Positions 8,740 through 17,377 of a stretch of 64,000 bases of DNA are shown one piece after another. The translations under genes and the position numbers were made by a program. The stretch comes from UBA1189 sp045612925 (GTDB taxonomy: Bacteria > Bacteroidota > Bacteroidia > Bacteroidales > Bacteroidaceae): the NCBI GenBank assembly GCA_045612925.1, contig JAZKZX010000054.1:57559-121558 (forward strand), given 5' to 3'. Positions within the stretch are counted from its first letter, which is position 1. Every line of letters begins with the position of its first letter. Under the pieces are notes generated by a model. It worked only from the letters and a program-made list of their open reading frames with translations, had not been told where the DNA came from and did not search any database.

Positions 8740-10356
8740 ATGAAGAGATATATCCCCCTCCTTCCGATGTTGCTCTTGGCAGCCATCGGTTCGGCACAGA
8801 ACGCCAATGACACCATCAATCGTATGGTACTTGTGGAGAGCACCTACAATCCTGTAATTGTTGAGGCTGTAAAGCGAAACTTCATCCCTGACGAGGTGAA
8901 GCCCTCAATGAGTAAGGAGCAGGTGGTGTATGCCGATGATATTGTCAACATCACAAACTTTAATCGCGAAACGTTGCCAGCACAAGCAATAGAAGTCATC
9001 CCCGAGAAGGAGACCACAGGTTATGCACATTTAGGATATGGTAACTACAACAACCTCAATGGGCTGGCAGCCTATAAGTGGCAGTTTGGCACCAATACGG
9101 ACCTGGCACTCAAGGCTCATGCTAATGGATGGAACGGTAAGCTAAAACTTGACGACGGCACTAGATGGCGTTCGCACCTCTATGATATGGGCCTCGATGC
9201 CGACTATAACATGCTATTGGGCAATGCAGCACTGAATGCGGGTGTCCATGGCATATATTACAACTACAACTACCTCGGTGCAGCTGCTGCCACACAACAG
9301 GCGGCTAGTCTTGGTGCCCACCTCGGCATCAAAGGTTCGGCCAGCGAGCGCTACCGCTACCATGCTGCGGTCAGCTATACCCGTGTGGGACGCAGTGCCT
9401 ATCTCGGTGACATGCTGGCCCACAATGAAAGCCATATCCATGGCGATGCATCCTTCGGCATGGATCTCTATGAGTGGGGTATGGCTTCGGTGCAGTTGCA
9501 GGGCGATGCGCTCATCTATCAGGGCCTTGCAGGCTATCACAACAACTGCTTGTTGGGTATTACCCCTCAGTGGGAATATCGCTTGGATGACTTCCACTTT
9601 GTCAGCGGTATCAATATAGACCTCCTCATGGGCGAGGGTGTGACCCACCCGCTGCAACTCTCTCCCGAGTGCAGCATCAGCTATATACCCAGCAACCGCT
9701 TCTCGGCACTGCTCACTCTTGATGGTGGTCGCGATGTGCATACCTTCAGTAGCTTGTTTGAGCGCTCACCCTATTGGGCCAGTACGGCACAGCTTCGCCC
9801 CACCTACACCTTTTTGAATGCCCATCTTGATGGTGTACTCCGCATCATTGAAGGGTTGCATCTACATGTAGGAGGCGGCTATAAGATTCTTTCCGATGCC
9901 CTCTTTGAAACTCGCCTCGACACATTATCCGTTACCTTCAGTGGTATCGCCAACCACAATGCACAGGTGGCTACTGCCGATGTAGGCATCAGTTACAGCC
10001 ACAAGGATCTCGTGTACCTCTCGGCCAAGAGCTCCTACAACTACTGGTTGCTGCAAGGCAATCCGGCACTTCTTGCTCGTGCACCACAGTTTGATACCGA
10101 CATCGATGTTCGTGTGCGCATCATGCCCTCACTCCATGTATACACCAATCTCCAGTGGCTTGTGTATACCGACACGGGCGTAGCTCCCCGTGAGCGATCC
10201 ATCATAGATTGGAGCCTCGGGGGGCACTATGCGTTAGGCCAGCGCTTCACCCTCTTCCTCGATGGCCACAACATACTGGGCCGCCGCTACTCATACTACA
10301 CAGGATACCCAGCACAAGGATTCAATGTGTTAGCAGGAGCGATATTCAAGTTCTAA
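8740..10356 (+). CDS. Putative outer-membrane beta-barrel protein, partner of the TPR protein
   Basis: 538 residues with signal peptide (MKRYIPLLPMLLLAAIGSA). From about residue 100 onward the sequence is rich in alternating aromatic/hydrophobic strands (YAHLGYGNYNNLNG, LGAHLGIKG, LSAKSSYNYWLL) and ends in Phe (AGAIFKF), the usual end of an outer-membrane barrel. The size and pattern resemble the barrel part of a TonB-dependent receptor without a plug domain or TonB box. It starts 18 bases after the TPR gene and ends before a convergent helicase gene. Transported substrate unknown. Confidence 0.7.
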   Translation: MKRYIPLLPMLLLAAIGSAQNANDTINRMVLVESTYNPVIVEAVKRNFIPDEVKPSMSKEQVVYADDIVNITNFNRETLPAQAIEVIPEKETTGYAHLGYGNYNNLNGLAAYKWQFGTNTDLALKAHANGWNGKLKLDDGTRWRSHLYDMGLDADYNMLLGNAALNAGVHGIYYNYNYLGAAAATQQAASLGAHLGIKGSASERYRYHAAVSYTRVGRSAYLGDMLAHNESHIHGDASFGMDLYEWGMASVQLQGDALIYQGLAGYHNNCLLGITPQWEYRLDDFHFVSGINIDLLMGEGVTHPLQLSPECSISYIPSNRFSALLTLDGGRDVHTFSSLFERSPYWASTAQLRPTYTFLNAHLDGVLRIIEGLHLHVGGGYKILSDALFETRLDTLSVTFSGIANHNAQVATADVGISYSHKDLVYLSAKSSYNYWLLQGNPALLARAPQFDTDIDVRVRIMPSLHVYTNLQWLVYTDTGVAPRERSIIDWSLGGHYALGQRFTLFLDGHNILGRRYSYYTGYPAQGFNVLAGAIFKF

Positions 10357-10665
10357 GAGAGAGTACGGCGTTTCACCATGTTCTTCTCTACATGTTGGAC
10401 CAAGCCACTACTATCTTCGCTTGGTCTTGTACTGACAATGAATTACGCACACAATATTCTTCAGTCAAAGGAAAGATTATTGTAGGCGAAACGTAGATTT
10501 GTGCAGGCATTTGTTGTGGTGATTTCAGTCATTTATCCCCTCCGCGGTGGACTATTTTGGGGAGTATAAGAGTTAAGGAGTCGAAACGATAGTGACGATT
10601 ATGAAGTGCCCTAAGGGCACTTGTCTATATCTCTTGACTCCTTAATTCTCCTCCACAGGAGGATG
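10357..10665. other. 309-base convergent intergenic region with nested inverted repeats
   Basis: No convincing gene. It holds an outer 10-bp inverted repeat (TTAAGGAGTC at 10573-10582 with its complement at 10636-10645) enclosing an inner perfect 8-bp hairpin (AAGTGCCC/GGGCACTT, 10604-10622). A smaller hairpin, TCCTC-n5-GAGGA, follows near 10649-10663. These may terminate one or both converging transcripts, but no clean T-run follows the stems. Confidence 0.55.
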
Positions 10666-12663
10666 TTATTTCTTCTTAGGCTTGCGGCGTGCCCATCCCT
10701 CTTCGCTAAAGTCAGGTTCGGGGCCACGGAACTCGTTGTTGCCGTGCTGGAAAAACTGCTTCCAATCGTCCTTCTTCATAGGTCCACGCTTGCTGGTGTA
10801 CCCGCGCTCCTCTCGTGAGGGCTTGTGACCCTCCCCGTAGCCCCCTTTAGCTCTCCCAGGGAGAGGAGGATTCAGACCATCACGGTTCTTGTTCTTCTTC
10901 TCGAATTGGGCAAAACCATCTATATATTCGTTGTTCTCTTTCTTCTTGGATTTTCCTCCACGCTGCTCGGGAGCTCCTCCTCGGAAAGAGTTGAGGGGGG
11001 CTCCCTCCTCTCCTGCAGGCTCCACTATTACGTGCTGACCATTCACATGGGCATGCTTCAAGGCTCGCTTTACCATGTCGGCCTGCTTTTCGGGCACTTC
11101 GAAGAAGGAGAAGTTTTGCATCAAGTCGATGCGCCCCATTTCGATGCGCTCGTGGCGCACGTGACGGTTTATCATATCGATAACTTGCGCGGCATAGAAG
11201 CCATCTCGCTTGCCGCGGTTCACGAAGAAGCGCACATAGCCCTGCTCTGCCTTGCGAGGGTCATCGCCCTTCTCGCGGCGTTGGCGCTTGCCCTCTGACC
11301 GTTGTCTATTGTCTGTTGTCCGTTGTCCACGTTCCACCACAGGCTCGGGCTCAGGGGCGTTGCTATAGTATTCCACGAAGCGGCCAAACTCGCGTGTCAC
11401 CACGCGGCGAATGATGTCCTCCTTGTCGAGCCAGTCGAGCTTGCGATAGATGGCGGGGAGGAACTCGGCGATGTCTTCTTCTTTTACTTCGGTCTTCTCG
11501 ATATCGTCAATCACTTTCCATAGCTGCTTTTCGCAGATCTCTTTACCTGTAGGAATAGTGCCCTTGACAAACTCCTTGCCGATGACCTTCTCAATCTCTC
11601 GCATGCGTCCCTTCTCGCGAAGGTTGATAATGGCGATCGAGGTACCGCGCTTGCCAGCACGCCCTGTGCGGCCACTGCGGTGGGTGTAGTTCTCTGTGTC
11701 ATCGGGTAAGCCGTAATTGATGACATGAGTGAGGTCGTCTACATCGAGGCCACGAGCAGCCACATCGGTGGCCACGAGCAGTTGTATGCGGCGCTTGCGG
11801 AACTTCTGCATTGTGAGGTCGCGCTGCTGCTGCGAGAGTTCGCCATGCAGGGCATCGGCATTATAGCCGTCCTGTATGAGCTTGTCGGCAATCTCCTGTG
11901 TTTCCATACGAGTGCGGCAGAAGATGATGCCGTAGATATTCGGGTAGTAGTCAGCGATGCGCTTCAGTGCCAGGTATTTGTCCTTGGCATGTACCATGTA
12001 ATACACATGGTTTACATTCTTTGAACCCTCGTTCTTGTTGCCAATGACAATCTCGTGTGGGTCGGTGAGGTAGTTCTTGGCGATGCCAGCGATCTCCTTG
12101 CTCATGGTAGCTGAGAAGAGCAGTGTGTTGCGGTCGCGGGGCACATCTTCGAGGATGCGATTGATGCTGTCGGTGAAGCCCATATTGAGCATCTCATCTG
12201 CTTCGTCGAGCACTACATCTCGTATGGTGGAGAGTTTTACCACGCCACGTTCCATGAGGTCAATGAGGCGCCCTGGCGTAGCTACGATGATGTGTACTCC
12301 CTTTCTAACATTGCGTATCTGGTTCTCAATGGATGTACCACCATACATGGGTACCACGCGCAGTCCATCTACATACTTGGAGAAGGAGGCAAGGTCATCG
12401 GCAATCTGCAAGCATAGCTCGCGTGTGGGGCTCAAGACGAGCGCTTGTGCATAGGACAGTGTAGGGTCTACCTTCTGTATGATGGGTAGACCGAATGCGG
12501 CAGTCTTACCTGTTCCCGTCTGTGCTAAGGCGATGACATCATTGCCGTTACCCAAGAGGTAGGGTATTACCTCTTCTTGCACGGGCATGGGGTACTCAAA
12601 GCCCAGTTCGCTGATGGCTTCGCATATCTCGGGCATCACGCCCAGTTCTTCGAATGTTTTCAT
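10666..12663 (-). CDS. deaD: DEAD-box ATP-dependent RNA helicase, CsdA/DeaD type
   Basis: 665 residues. The helicase core is complete: Q-motif region PMPVQEEVIP, Walker A AQTGTGKT at 47-54, DEAD at 153-156, SAT at 184-186, and HRSGRTGRAG near 330. A DbpA-type RNA-binding domain follows (about 470-550, starting GYVRFFVNRGKRDGF). The C-terminal tail is basic, Gly/Arg-rich and low in complexity. Such enzymes unwind rRNA structures in ribosome assembly and cold adaptation. The linker and tail contain stretches whose DNA looks like intergenic repeats carried in frame (11301-11330 and 10838-10872). It is downstream of polA on the same strand with a 58-base gap. Family call firm; the exact symbol is by similarity of layout. 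Confidence 0.9.
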   Translation of the reverse strand: MKTFEELGVMPEICEAISELGFEYPMPVQEEVIPYLLGNGNDVIALAQTGTGKTAAFGLPIIQKVDPTLSYAQALVLSPTRELCLQIADDLASFSKYVDGLRVVPMYGGTSIENQIRNVRKGVHIIVATPGRLIDLMERGVVKLSTIRDVVLDEADEMLNMGFTDSINRILEDVPRDRNTLLFSATMSKEIAGIAKNYLTDPHEIVIGNKNEGSKNVNHVYYMVHAKDKYLALKRIADYYPNIYGIIFCRTRMETQEIADKLIQDGYNADALHGELSQQQRDLTMQKFRKRRIQLLVATDVAARGLDVDDLTHVINYGLPDDTENYTHRSGRTGRAGKRGTSIAIINLREKGRMREIEKVIGKEFVKGTIPTGKEICEKQLWKVIDDIEKTEVKEEDIAEFLPAIYRKLDWLDKEDIIRRVVTREFGRFVEYYSNAPEPEPVVERGQRTTDNRQRSEGKRQRREKGDDPRKAEQGYVRFFVNRGKRDGFYAAQVIDMINRHVRHERIEMGRIDLMQNFSFFEVPEKQADMVKRALKHAHVNGQHVIVEPAGEEGAPLNSFRGGAPEQRGGKSKKKENNEYIDGFAQFEKKNKNRDGLNPPLPGRAKGGYGEGHKPSREERGYTSKRGPMKKDDWKQFFQHGNNEFRGPEPDFSEEGWARRKPKKK
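10838..10872. repeat. GC-rich palindromic element inside deaD
   Basis: Contains the perfect 7-bp palindrome CTCTCCC-A-GGGAGAG (10851-10865) next to CCCCCTTTAG. It encodes NPPLPGRAKGGY in the helicase tail. It resembles C/T-rich palindromic repeats that are common between Bacteroidota genes (from memory; no search was run). Confidence 0.4.
11301..11330. repeat. Short degenerate tandem repeat inside deaD
   Basis: Units of GTTGTC(T/C) spaced by a few bases (GTTGTCTATT, GTCTGTTGTCC, GTTGTCC). It encodes the Arg/Gln/Asp-rich linker RGQRTTDNRQ between the helicase core and the RNA-binding domain. Confidence 0.5.
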
Positions 12664-12721
12664 ATGTGGTATGAGGGATTGTTAGGTGTAAATATTAATG
12701 TTTTGTCATGCAATTGGTCGT

Positions 12722-15547
12722 TTAGTGCGCCTCTAGCCAGTTGGTTCCCCAACCAAAGTCGGCGCGCAGAGGTACTTGCATGGGGTAGGCGTTCTCCATG
12801 GCCTCGATGACAATCTGCTGCACACGCTCCCGCTCGTCGGGGTAGACGCTGAAGTTGAGTTCGTCGTGCACCTGGAGCATCATCGTAGAGCGCAGACCCT
12901 CGGCACGGAAACGGCGGTAGATTTCAATCATCGCTACCTTGATGATGTCGGCAGCGCTACCCTGTATGGGGGCGTTGATGGCATTGCGTTCGGCATAACC
13001 ACGCACCACGCTGTTGTGTGAGTTGATATCCGGTAGGTAACGTTTGCGATGTAGAATGGTCTCGATGTAACCCTTTTCGCGAGCTACGAGGATGCTCTCG
13101 TCCATGTATTGCTTCACACCGCTATAGGTGGAGAAGTAGTTGTCGATGAGTTCCTTGGCCTCGGTACGGCTCACGTTCATGCGCTCGGCCAGTCCGAACA
13201 CGGAGATACCGTAGATGATGCCGAAGTTGGCCGTCTTGGCGCGTGAGCGCTGCTCGCGGGTGACCTCCCCGAGGGGTACATGGTATATCTTGGCGGCTGT
13301 GGCTGCATGGATGTCTTCTCCCGAACGGAAGGCCTCGATGAGGCTCTCGTCGCCACTGAGGTGGGCCATGATGCGCAACTCTATCTGCGAATAGTCAGCC
13401 GAGAAGAACTCGCATCCCGGTTCGGGGATGAAGGCACGGCGTATCTCCTTGCCGTCGTCGTTGCGGATGGGGATGTTCTGCAGGTTGGGATTGCTCGAAC
13501 TGAGGCGTCCTGTGGCGGTGACGGTCTGATTGAATGAGGTGTGTATCTTGCCCGTCGCGGGGTTGATGAGTGCTGGCAGGGCATCTACATAGGTCGTGAG
13601 CAGCTTCTTCAAACCGCGGTGGTCGAGTATCTTCTCCACGATGGGGTGTTTCGAACGCAATGTCTCGAGTACCTCCTCCGAGGTGCTATACTGTCCGCTC
13701 TTGGTCTTCTTGGCCTTGTCCACAATCTTCAGTCGCTCGAAGAGCACCTCGCCCACCTGCTTTGGCGATGCTATGTTGAAGGTGAATCCAGCCTGGTCGT
13801 AGATGTCGCGCTCTATCTGCTGCAGGCGCTCGGTGAAGTAACGTGAGGTCTCCTGCAGGGTGTCGGTGCTGATGCGCACACCACCGAGTTCCATGTAGGC
13901 CAGCACACGTACGAGCGGCATCTCTATATTATAGAATAGGTGCTCGGCCCCAGCTTCGGTCAGTTTCCTCTCGAGGATACTCTTGAGGCGCAGGGCCACA
14001 TCGGCATCCTCGCAGGCATAGTCGCAGATGACCTCAAGGGTAAGGTCGCGCATTGACTTCTGCCCGCGGCCACGGGGGCCGATGAGCTGGTCTATCTTGA
14101 TGGTGTCATACTTGAGATACACTTCTGCCATGTAGTCCATGCCATGATTGAGTTCGGGCTGTAGCAGGTAGTGGGCTATCATGGTGTCAAACATCGGTCC
14201 GCCTAACTCCACGCCATAGTTTTGCATGATGATGTAGTCGTACTTGATATTTTGCCCTATCTTCAGTGTGCGCTCATCGGTGAGCACGGTGCGGAATGCC
14301 TCCACAACTCGTTGTGCCTCATTCCTCTCGGCTGGTACAGGCACATAGTAGGCCTCACCTTCGATGATGGCAAAACTCATACCCACGAGCTCGGCCACGA
14401 TGGGGTCGGTGCTGGTGGTCTCGGTATCGAAGGCAAAGGCCTCAGCGATGGTGAGTTTTTTTACCAATTCATCGTGTTTCTCAGGGGTGTCGATGAGGGT
14501 ATAGGTGTGGGGGATATCTGCCAATTTGCTCAGATGGGTATGGAACAGGTCTTGCTCACTCTCCTCGCCAGACATCCCGAACAGATCTCCTTGCACAGGA
14601 GCCGACGCAAATAAATCGCCTTGCAAGGCATCAGCAACATTTTTTCGCGCTGCTGGAGCTTTCTCCATTTGGGGAGATATGAGGGGAGCTTTCTTTTTCA
14701 GCAATGTGCGGAACTCCAGCTCCTCGAACAGTGTCTGTATCTTTTCCTCATCGGGAGCCTCGCGCTTCAGAGCCTCAAGGTCGAGGTCGATGGGGACATC
14801 AGTCTTGATGGTGGCGAGGAAGCGACTCAGTTCGATGAGCTCGACATTCTCCTCTACCTTCTTCTTGAGTGCACCCTTGAGTTCGTCGCGACGGGCGAGT
14901 AGGGTAGATATGTCGCCATACTCAGCGATGAGTTTTTGTGCCGTCTTCTCTCCCACGCCTGGGCAGCCGGGGATGTTGTCTGACGAGTCGCCCATGAGTC
15001 CCAAGAGGTCGATGACCTGCTCGGGGCGTTCGATGCCAAACTTTTCCTTCACGCGATCGATACCCATCACCTCGAACTCCTTGTCACCAAACTTGGGGCG
15101 ATAGATGAGTGCGTTCTCCGTGACGAGCTGTCCATAGTCTTTATCGGGTGTCATCATATAGGTCTTGATGCCCAGCTTGTCGGCCTGGTGGGCGAGGGTG
15201 CCGATGACGTCGTCGGCCTCGTAGCCTGGCACCTCGAGGATAGGTATGCGGTAGGCACGCAGTATGTCTTTGATGATAGGCACGCTGGCACGGATGTCCT
15301 CGGGTGTCTCCTCGCGCTGCGCCTTATATTGCTCGTACATCTCGTGGCGGAAGGTACCTCCTTTGGGGTCGAAAGCCACACCGATATGCGTGGGTTGCTC
15401 CTTCTTCAAGACATCTTCTAATGTGTTGACAAAGCCAAAGATGGCAGACGTGTTCTGTCCTTTAGAGTTGATGCGAGGAGCACGGATAAAGGCGTAGTAG
15501 GCTCGGTAGATGAGTGCGTATGCATCGAGTAGAAAGAGTTTTTCCAT
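12722..15547 (-). CDS. polA: DNA polymerase I
   Basis: 941 residues with all three domains. The 5'-3' flap exonuclease is N-terminal (LLDAYALIYRAYYAF; EADDVIGTLA; GDSSDNIPGCPGVGEKTA). The 3'-5' proofreading domain keeps its DxE motif (FDTET, Asp374/Glu376), so proofreading is likely active. The family A polymerase has motif A DYSQIELR (Asp718), motif B RSRAKTANFGIIYG and motif C QVHDEL. Used in gap filling, primer removal and excision repair. The minus-strand transcript probably starts in the repeat/promoter element just upstream (15571-15644) and may continue into deaD. Length is normal for the family. Confidence 0.97.
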   Translation of the reverse strand: MEKLFLLDAYALIYRAYYAFIRAPRINSKGQNTSAIFGFVNTLEDVLKKEQPTHIGVAFDPKGGTFRHEMYEQYKAQREETPEDIRASVPIIKDILRAYRIPILEVPGYEADDVIGTLAHQADKLGIKTYMMTPDKDYGQLVTENALIYRPKFGDKEFEVMGIDRVKEKFGIERPEQVIDLLGLMGDSSDNIPGCPGVGEKTAQKLIAEYGDISTLLARRDELKGALKKKVEENVELIELSRFLATIKTDVPIDLDLEALKREAPDEEKIQTLFEELEFRTLLKKKAPLISPQMEKAPAARKNVADALQGDLFASAPVQGDLFGMSGEESEQDLFHTHLSKLADIPHTYTLIDTPEKHDELVKKLTIAEAFAFDTETTSTDPIVAELVGMSFAIIEGEAYYVPVPAERNEAQRVVEAFRTVLTDERTLKIGQNIKYDYIIMQNYGVELGGPMFDTMIAHYLLQPELNHGMDYMAEVYLKYDTIKIDQLIGPRGRGQKSMRDLTLEVICDYACEDADVALRLKSILERKLTEAGAEHLFYNIEMPLVRVLAYMELGGVRISTDTLQETSRYFTERLQQIERDIYDQAGFTFNIASPKQVGEVLFERLKIVDKAKKTKSGQYSTSEEVLETLRSKHPIVEKILDHRGLKKLLTTYVDALPALINPATGKIHTSFNQTVTATGRLSSSNPNLQNIPIRNDDGKEIRRAFIPEPGCEFFSADYSQIELRIMAHLSGDESLIEAFRSGEDIHAATAAKIYHVPLGEVTREQRSRAKTANFGIIYGISVFGLAERMNVSRTEAKELIDNYFSTYSGVKQYMDESILVAREKGYIETILHRKRYLPDINSHNSVVRGYAERNAINAPIQGSAADIIKVAMIEIYRRFRAEGLRSTMMLQVHDELNFSVYPDERERVQQIVIEAMENAYPMQVPLRADFGWGTNWLEAH

Positions 15548-15570
15548 ATCAAGAGTTTATATATGTTGTG

Positions 15571-15644
15571 CAAAGATACGAATAAGCGAGCGAGAAATAT
15601 AAAGCTTGCTTTAATATTTTTCATAGCGAGCGTAAGTATCTTCG
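15571..15644. repeat. Promoter-proximal intergenic repeat, copy 1
   Basis: 74 bases: AAAGATACGAA at one end, GTATCTTCG at the other, and AGCGAGCG direct repeats flanking an AT-rich palindrome centred on AAGCTTGC. Close relative at 27107-27178; partial or divergent relatives at 33900-33931 and 56656-56745. The left end supplies TATCTTTG on the complement (15578-15571), a possible -7 element for polA, 24 bases before its start. Confidence 0.7.
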
Positions 15645-15738
15645 CTTTTTTTGAGCAGAATAGTGCAATCTAAAGAGTGAAAAGACAAATATTTTATGGT
15701 TCTCTGTAAAGAAACTTCATTTATTGGCGTGTTTGTTG

Positions 15739-15746
15739 TACTTTTG
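15739..15746 (+). promoter_or_regulatory. -7 element for the HAD phosphatase-ribF transcript
   Basis: TACTTTTG, 20 bases before the ATG. No consensus -33 element at the right distance. Confidence 0.5.
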
Positions 15747-15766
15747 TAGGAGAAAATAGCAAGACA

Positions 15767-16378
15767 ATGATAAAGAATATCATCTTTGATTGGGGTGGGG
15801 TACTCATACATCTCGACAGACAACGTTGTACGGAAACATTTGCCGAATATGGCGTAGAGGTGGGAGATGAGTTGACCAATCCGTATGGGCATCGTCGCGA
15901 CTTGATGAATTTTGAGTTGGGATTGATGACGGTTGAGGAGTTTCATGATACGGTGCGTCGTGTATATGGCACCGATTTGACCGATGCACAGATAGACAGG
16001 GCATGGAACGCTCTGCTGATAGGTATCCCCAGCTACAAACTCGATATGCTACTTGAATTAAAGAAGCGTTACCGTTTGTATCTCTTGAGTAACACCAATA
16101 TGTTGCATTGGGAGGAGGGGCGTAAGCAGTTTGATTACTTGGGACATCGTGCCGAAGATTTCTTTGAGCAGATTTTTTTGTCGCATGAGATGCATGAGCT
16201 GAAACCGTCGCCCGAGGCATTCCGTAAGGTGGCCATGATGGCAGGCATCAACCCCGAGGAAACGCTATTCGTGGACGACTTGCAAGCAAGTTGTGATGCT
16301 GCAGCATCACTGGGATTTCATACCTATTGCCCACAAGCCAATACGGATTGGAGGGGCAAACTGAATATAGAAGATTAA
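15767..16378 (+). CDS. HAD-superfamily phosphatase (YihX/HAD-IA like)
   Basis: 203 residues. Motif I is IIFDWGGVLIHLD, with the nucleophile Asp followed by W-G instead of the usual second Asp two residues on; this form is seen in YihX-like sugar-phosphate phosphatases. Motif II is LYLLSNTN, motif III falls near LKPSPEAFR and motif IV is ETLFVDDLQASCDAA. A helical cap lies between motifs I and II. It likely hydrolyses a small phosphorylated metabolite; the substrate is not determined. ribF begins 6 bases after its stop in the same frame, suggesting one transcript and possibly a flavin-pathway phosphatase, though this is only context. Confidence 0.85.
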   Translation: MIKNIIFDWGGVLIHLDRQRCTETFAEYGVEVGDELTNPYGHRRDLMNFELGLMTVEEFHDTVRRVYGTDLTDAQIDRAWNALLIGIPSYKLDMLLELKKRYRLYLLSNTNMLHWEEGRKQFDYLGHRAEDFFEQIFLSHEMHELKPSPEAFRKVAMMAGINPEETLFVDDLQASCDAAASLGFHTYCPQANTDWRGKLNIED

Positions 16379-16384
16379 GAGACA

Positions 16385-17302
16385 TTGAAGACCGTTGCTA
16401 CCATAGGCTCGTTTGATGGCGTACACAGTGGACACCAATGTTTGCTGAAGCAAGTACGCCATATCGCCGATGAACTCGGTGGAAATGCTATAGCCATTAC
16501 TTTCGGCGCATCACCCAAGAAAGTGTTGAAAATGGATGATACCCCTCAACTAAACACGACAGACGAACGCACGACACTGCTCCGACAAGCAGGGATAGAT
16601 GAGGTGATACTGCTTGACTTTACTCCACAGATGGCCACGATGACGGCACACGAATTTATGCAGCAGGTGCTGAAGGAGCAGTTGCATGTTGAGGTACTGG
16701 TCATCGGGTATGACCACCGCTTTGGTAAAGGACGTAGCGAGGGATTCAACGATTATGTGCGCTATGGCAAGGAAATAGGTATAGAGGTGGTAAGCGGAGA
16801 AGCGTGCATGAGCGGTGGGGCGCCTATAAGTTCTACGCGTATACGATGCCTGCTGAATGAAGGTAAAGTGGATGAGGCTACTTCATTGTTGGGATATAGG
16901 TATGTCCTCCAAGGTGAGGTCATCAGTGGATATCAAGAGGGAAGAAAACTGGGATTCCCCACAGCAAATATTAATCCTCTCAATACCGATAAGGTGGTGC
17001 CGGCAGATGGCGTGTATGCGGTGTGGGTAGCTATCGGAGAAGACTCACACCCCAAGGCTTACGGCCCAAGGCTCAAGGGCATGCTCAACATCGGCTATCG
17101 CCCTACACTCAACAACGGGAGGGAGCGCAGCATTGAGGTGCATATCCTCGACTTCGAGGGAGATCTTTACGGCAAGAGCATAAAGGTAGAGTTTGTTTGT
17201 CGACTACGAGATGAACTCCCATTTGACAGCTTGGATGAACTGACGATACAGCTGCAAAAAGATCGAGAAAGAGTAAGCGAGATGCTTGATGTCAAGGAAT
17301 AA
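16385..17302 (+). CDS. ribF: Bifunctional riboflavin kinase/FAD synthetase
   Basis: Makes FMN from riboflavin and FAD from FMN. 305 residues. The N-terminal adenylyltransferase shows TIGSFDGVHSGHQ, GYDHRFGKGRSEG and ISSTRIR. The C-terminal flavokinase shows GRKLGFPTANI, GVYAVWV and LNIGYRPTLN, then VEVHILDF-like (IEVHILDFEGDLYGK). The start is TTG: the in-frame stop of the preceding gene is only 6 bases upstream and the first ATG lies well inside the catalytic domain. This sets the start with good confidence and implies translation coupled to the HAD gene. Confidence 0.95.
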   Translation: MKTVATIGSFDGVHSGHQCLLKQVRHIADELGGNAIAITFGASPKKVLKMDDTPQLNTTDERTTLLRQAGIDEVILLDFTPQMATMTAHEFMQQVLKEQLHVEVLVIGYDHRFGKGRSEGFNDYVRYGKEIGIEVVSGEACMSGGAPISSTRIRCLLNEGKVDEATSLLGYRYVLQGEVISGYQEGRKLGFPTANINPLNTDKVVPADGVYAVWVAIGEDSHPKAYGPRLKGMLNIGYRPTLNNGRERSIEVHILDFEGDLYGKSIKVEFVCRLRDELPFDSLDELTIQLQKDRERVSEMLDVKE

Positions 17303-17334
17303 TGGGGGAGTAGTGATATTAGCAGATAAAAGTG

Positions 17335-17342
17335 TACTTTTG
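17335..17342 (+). promoter_or_regulatory. -7 element for the YfhO-family gene
   Basis: TACTTTTG, 35 bases before the ATG at 17378. No convincing -33 element; read-through from ribF is also possible. Confidence 0.45.
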
Positions 17343-17377
17343 CACGATAATTATAGTGGAATAACAAGATATAAGAA

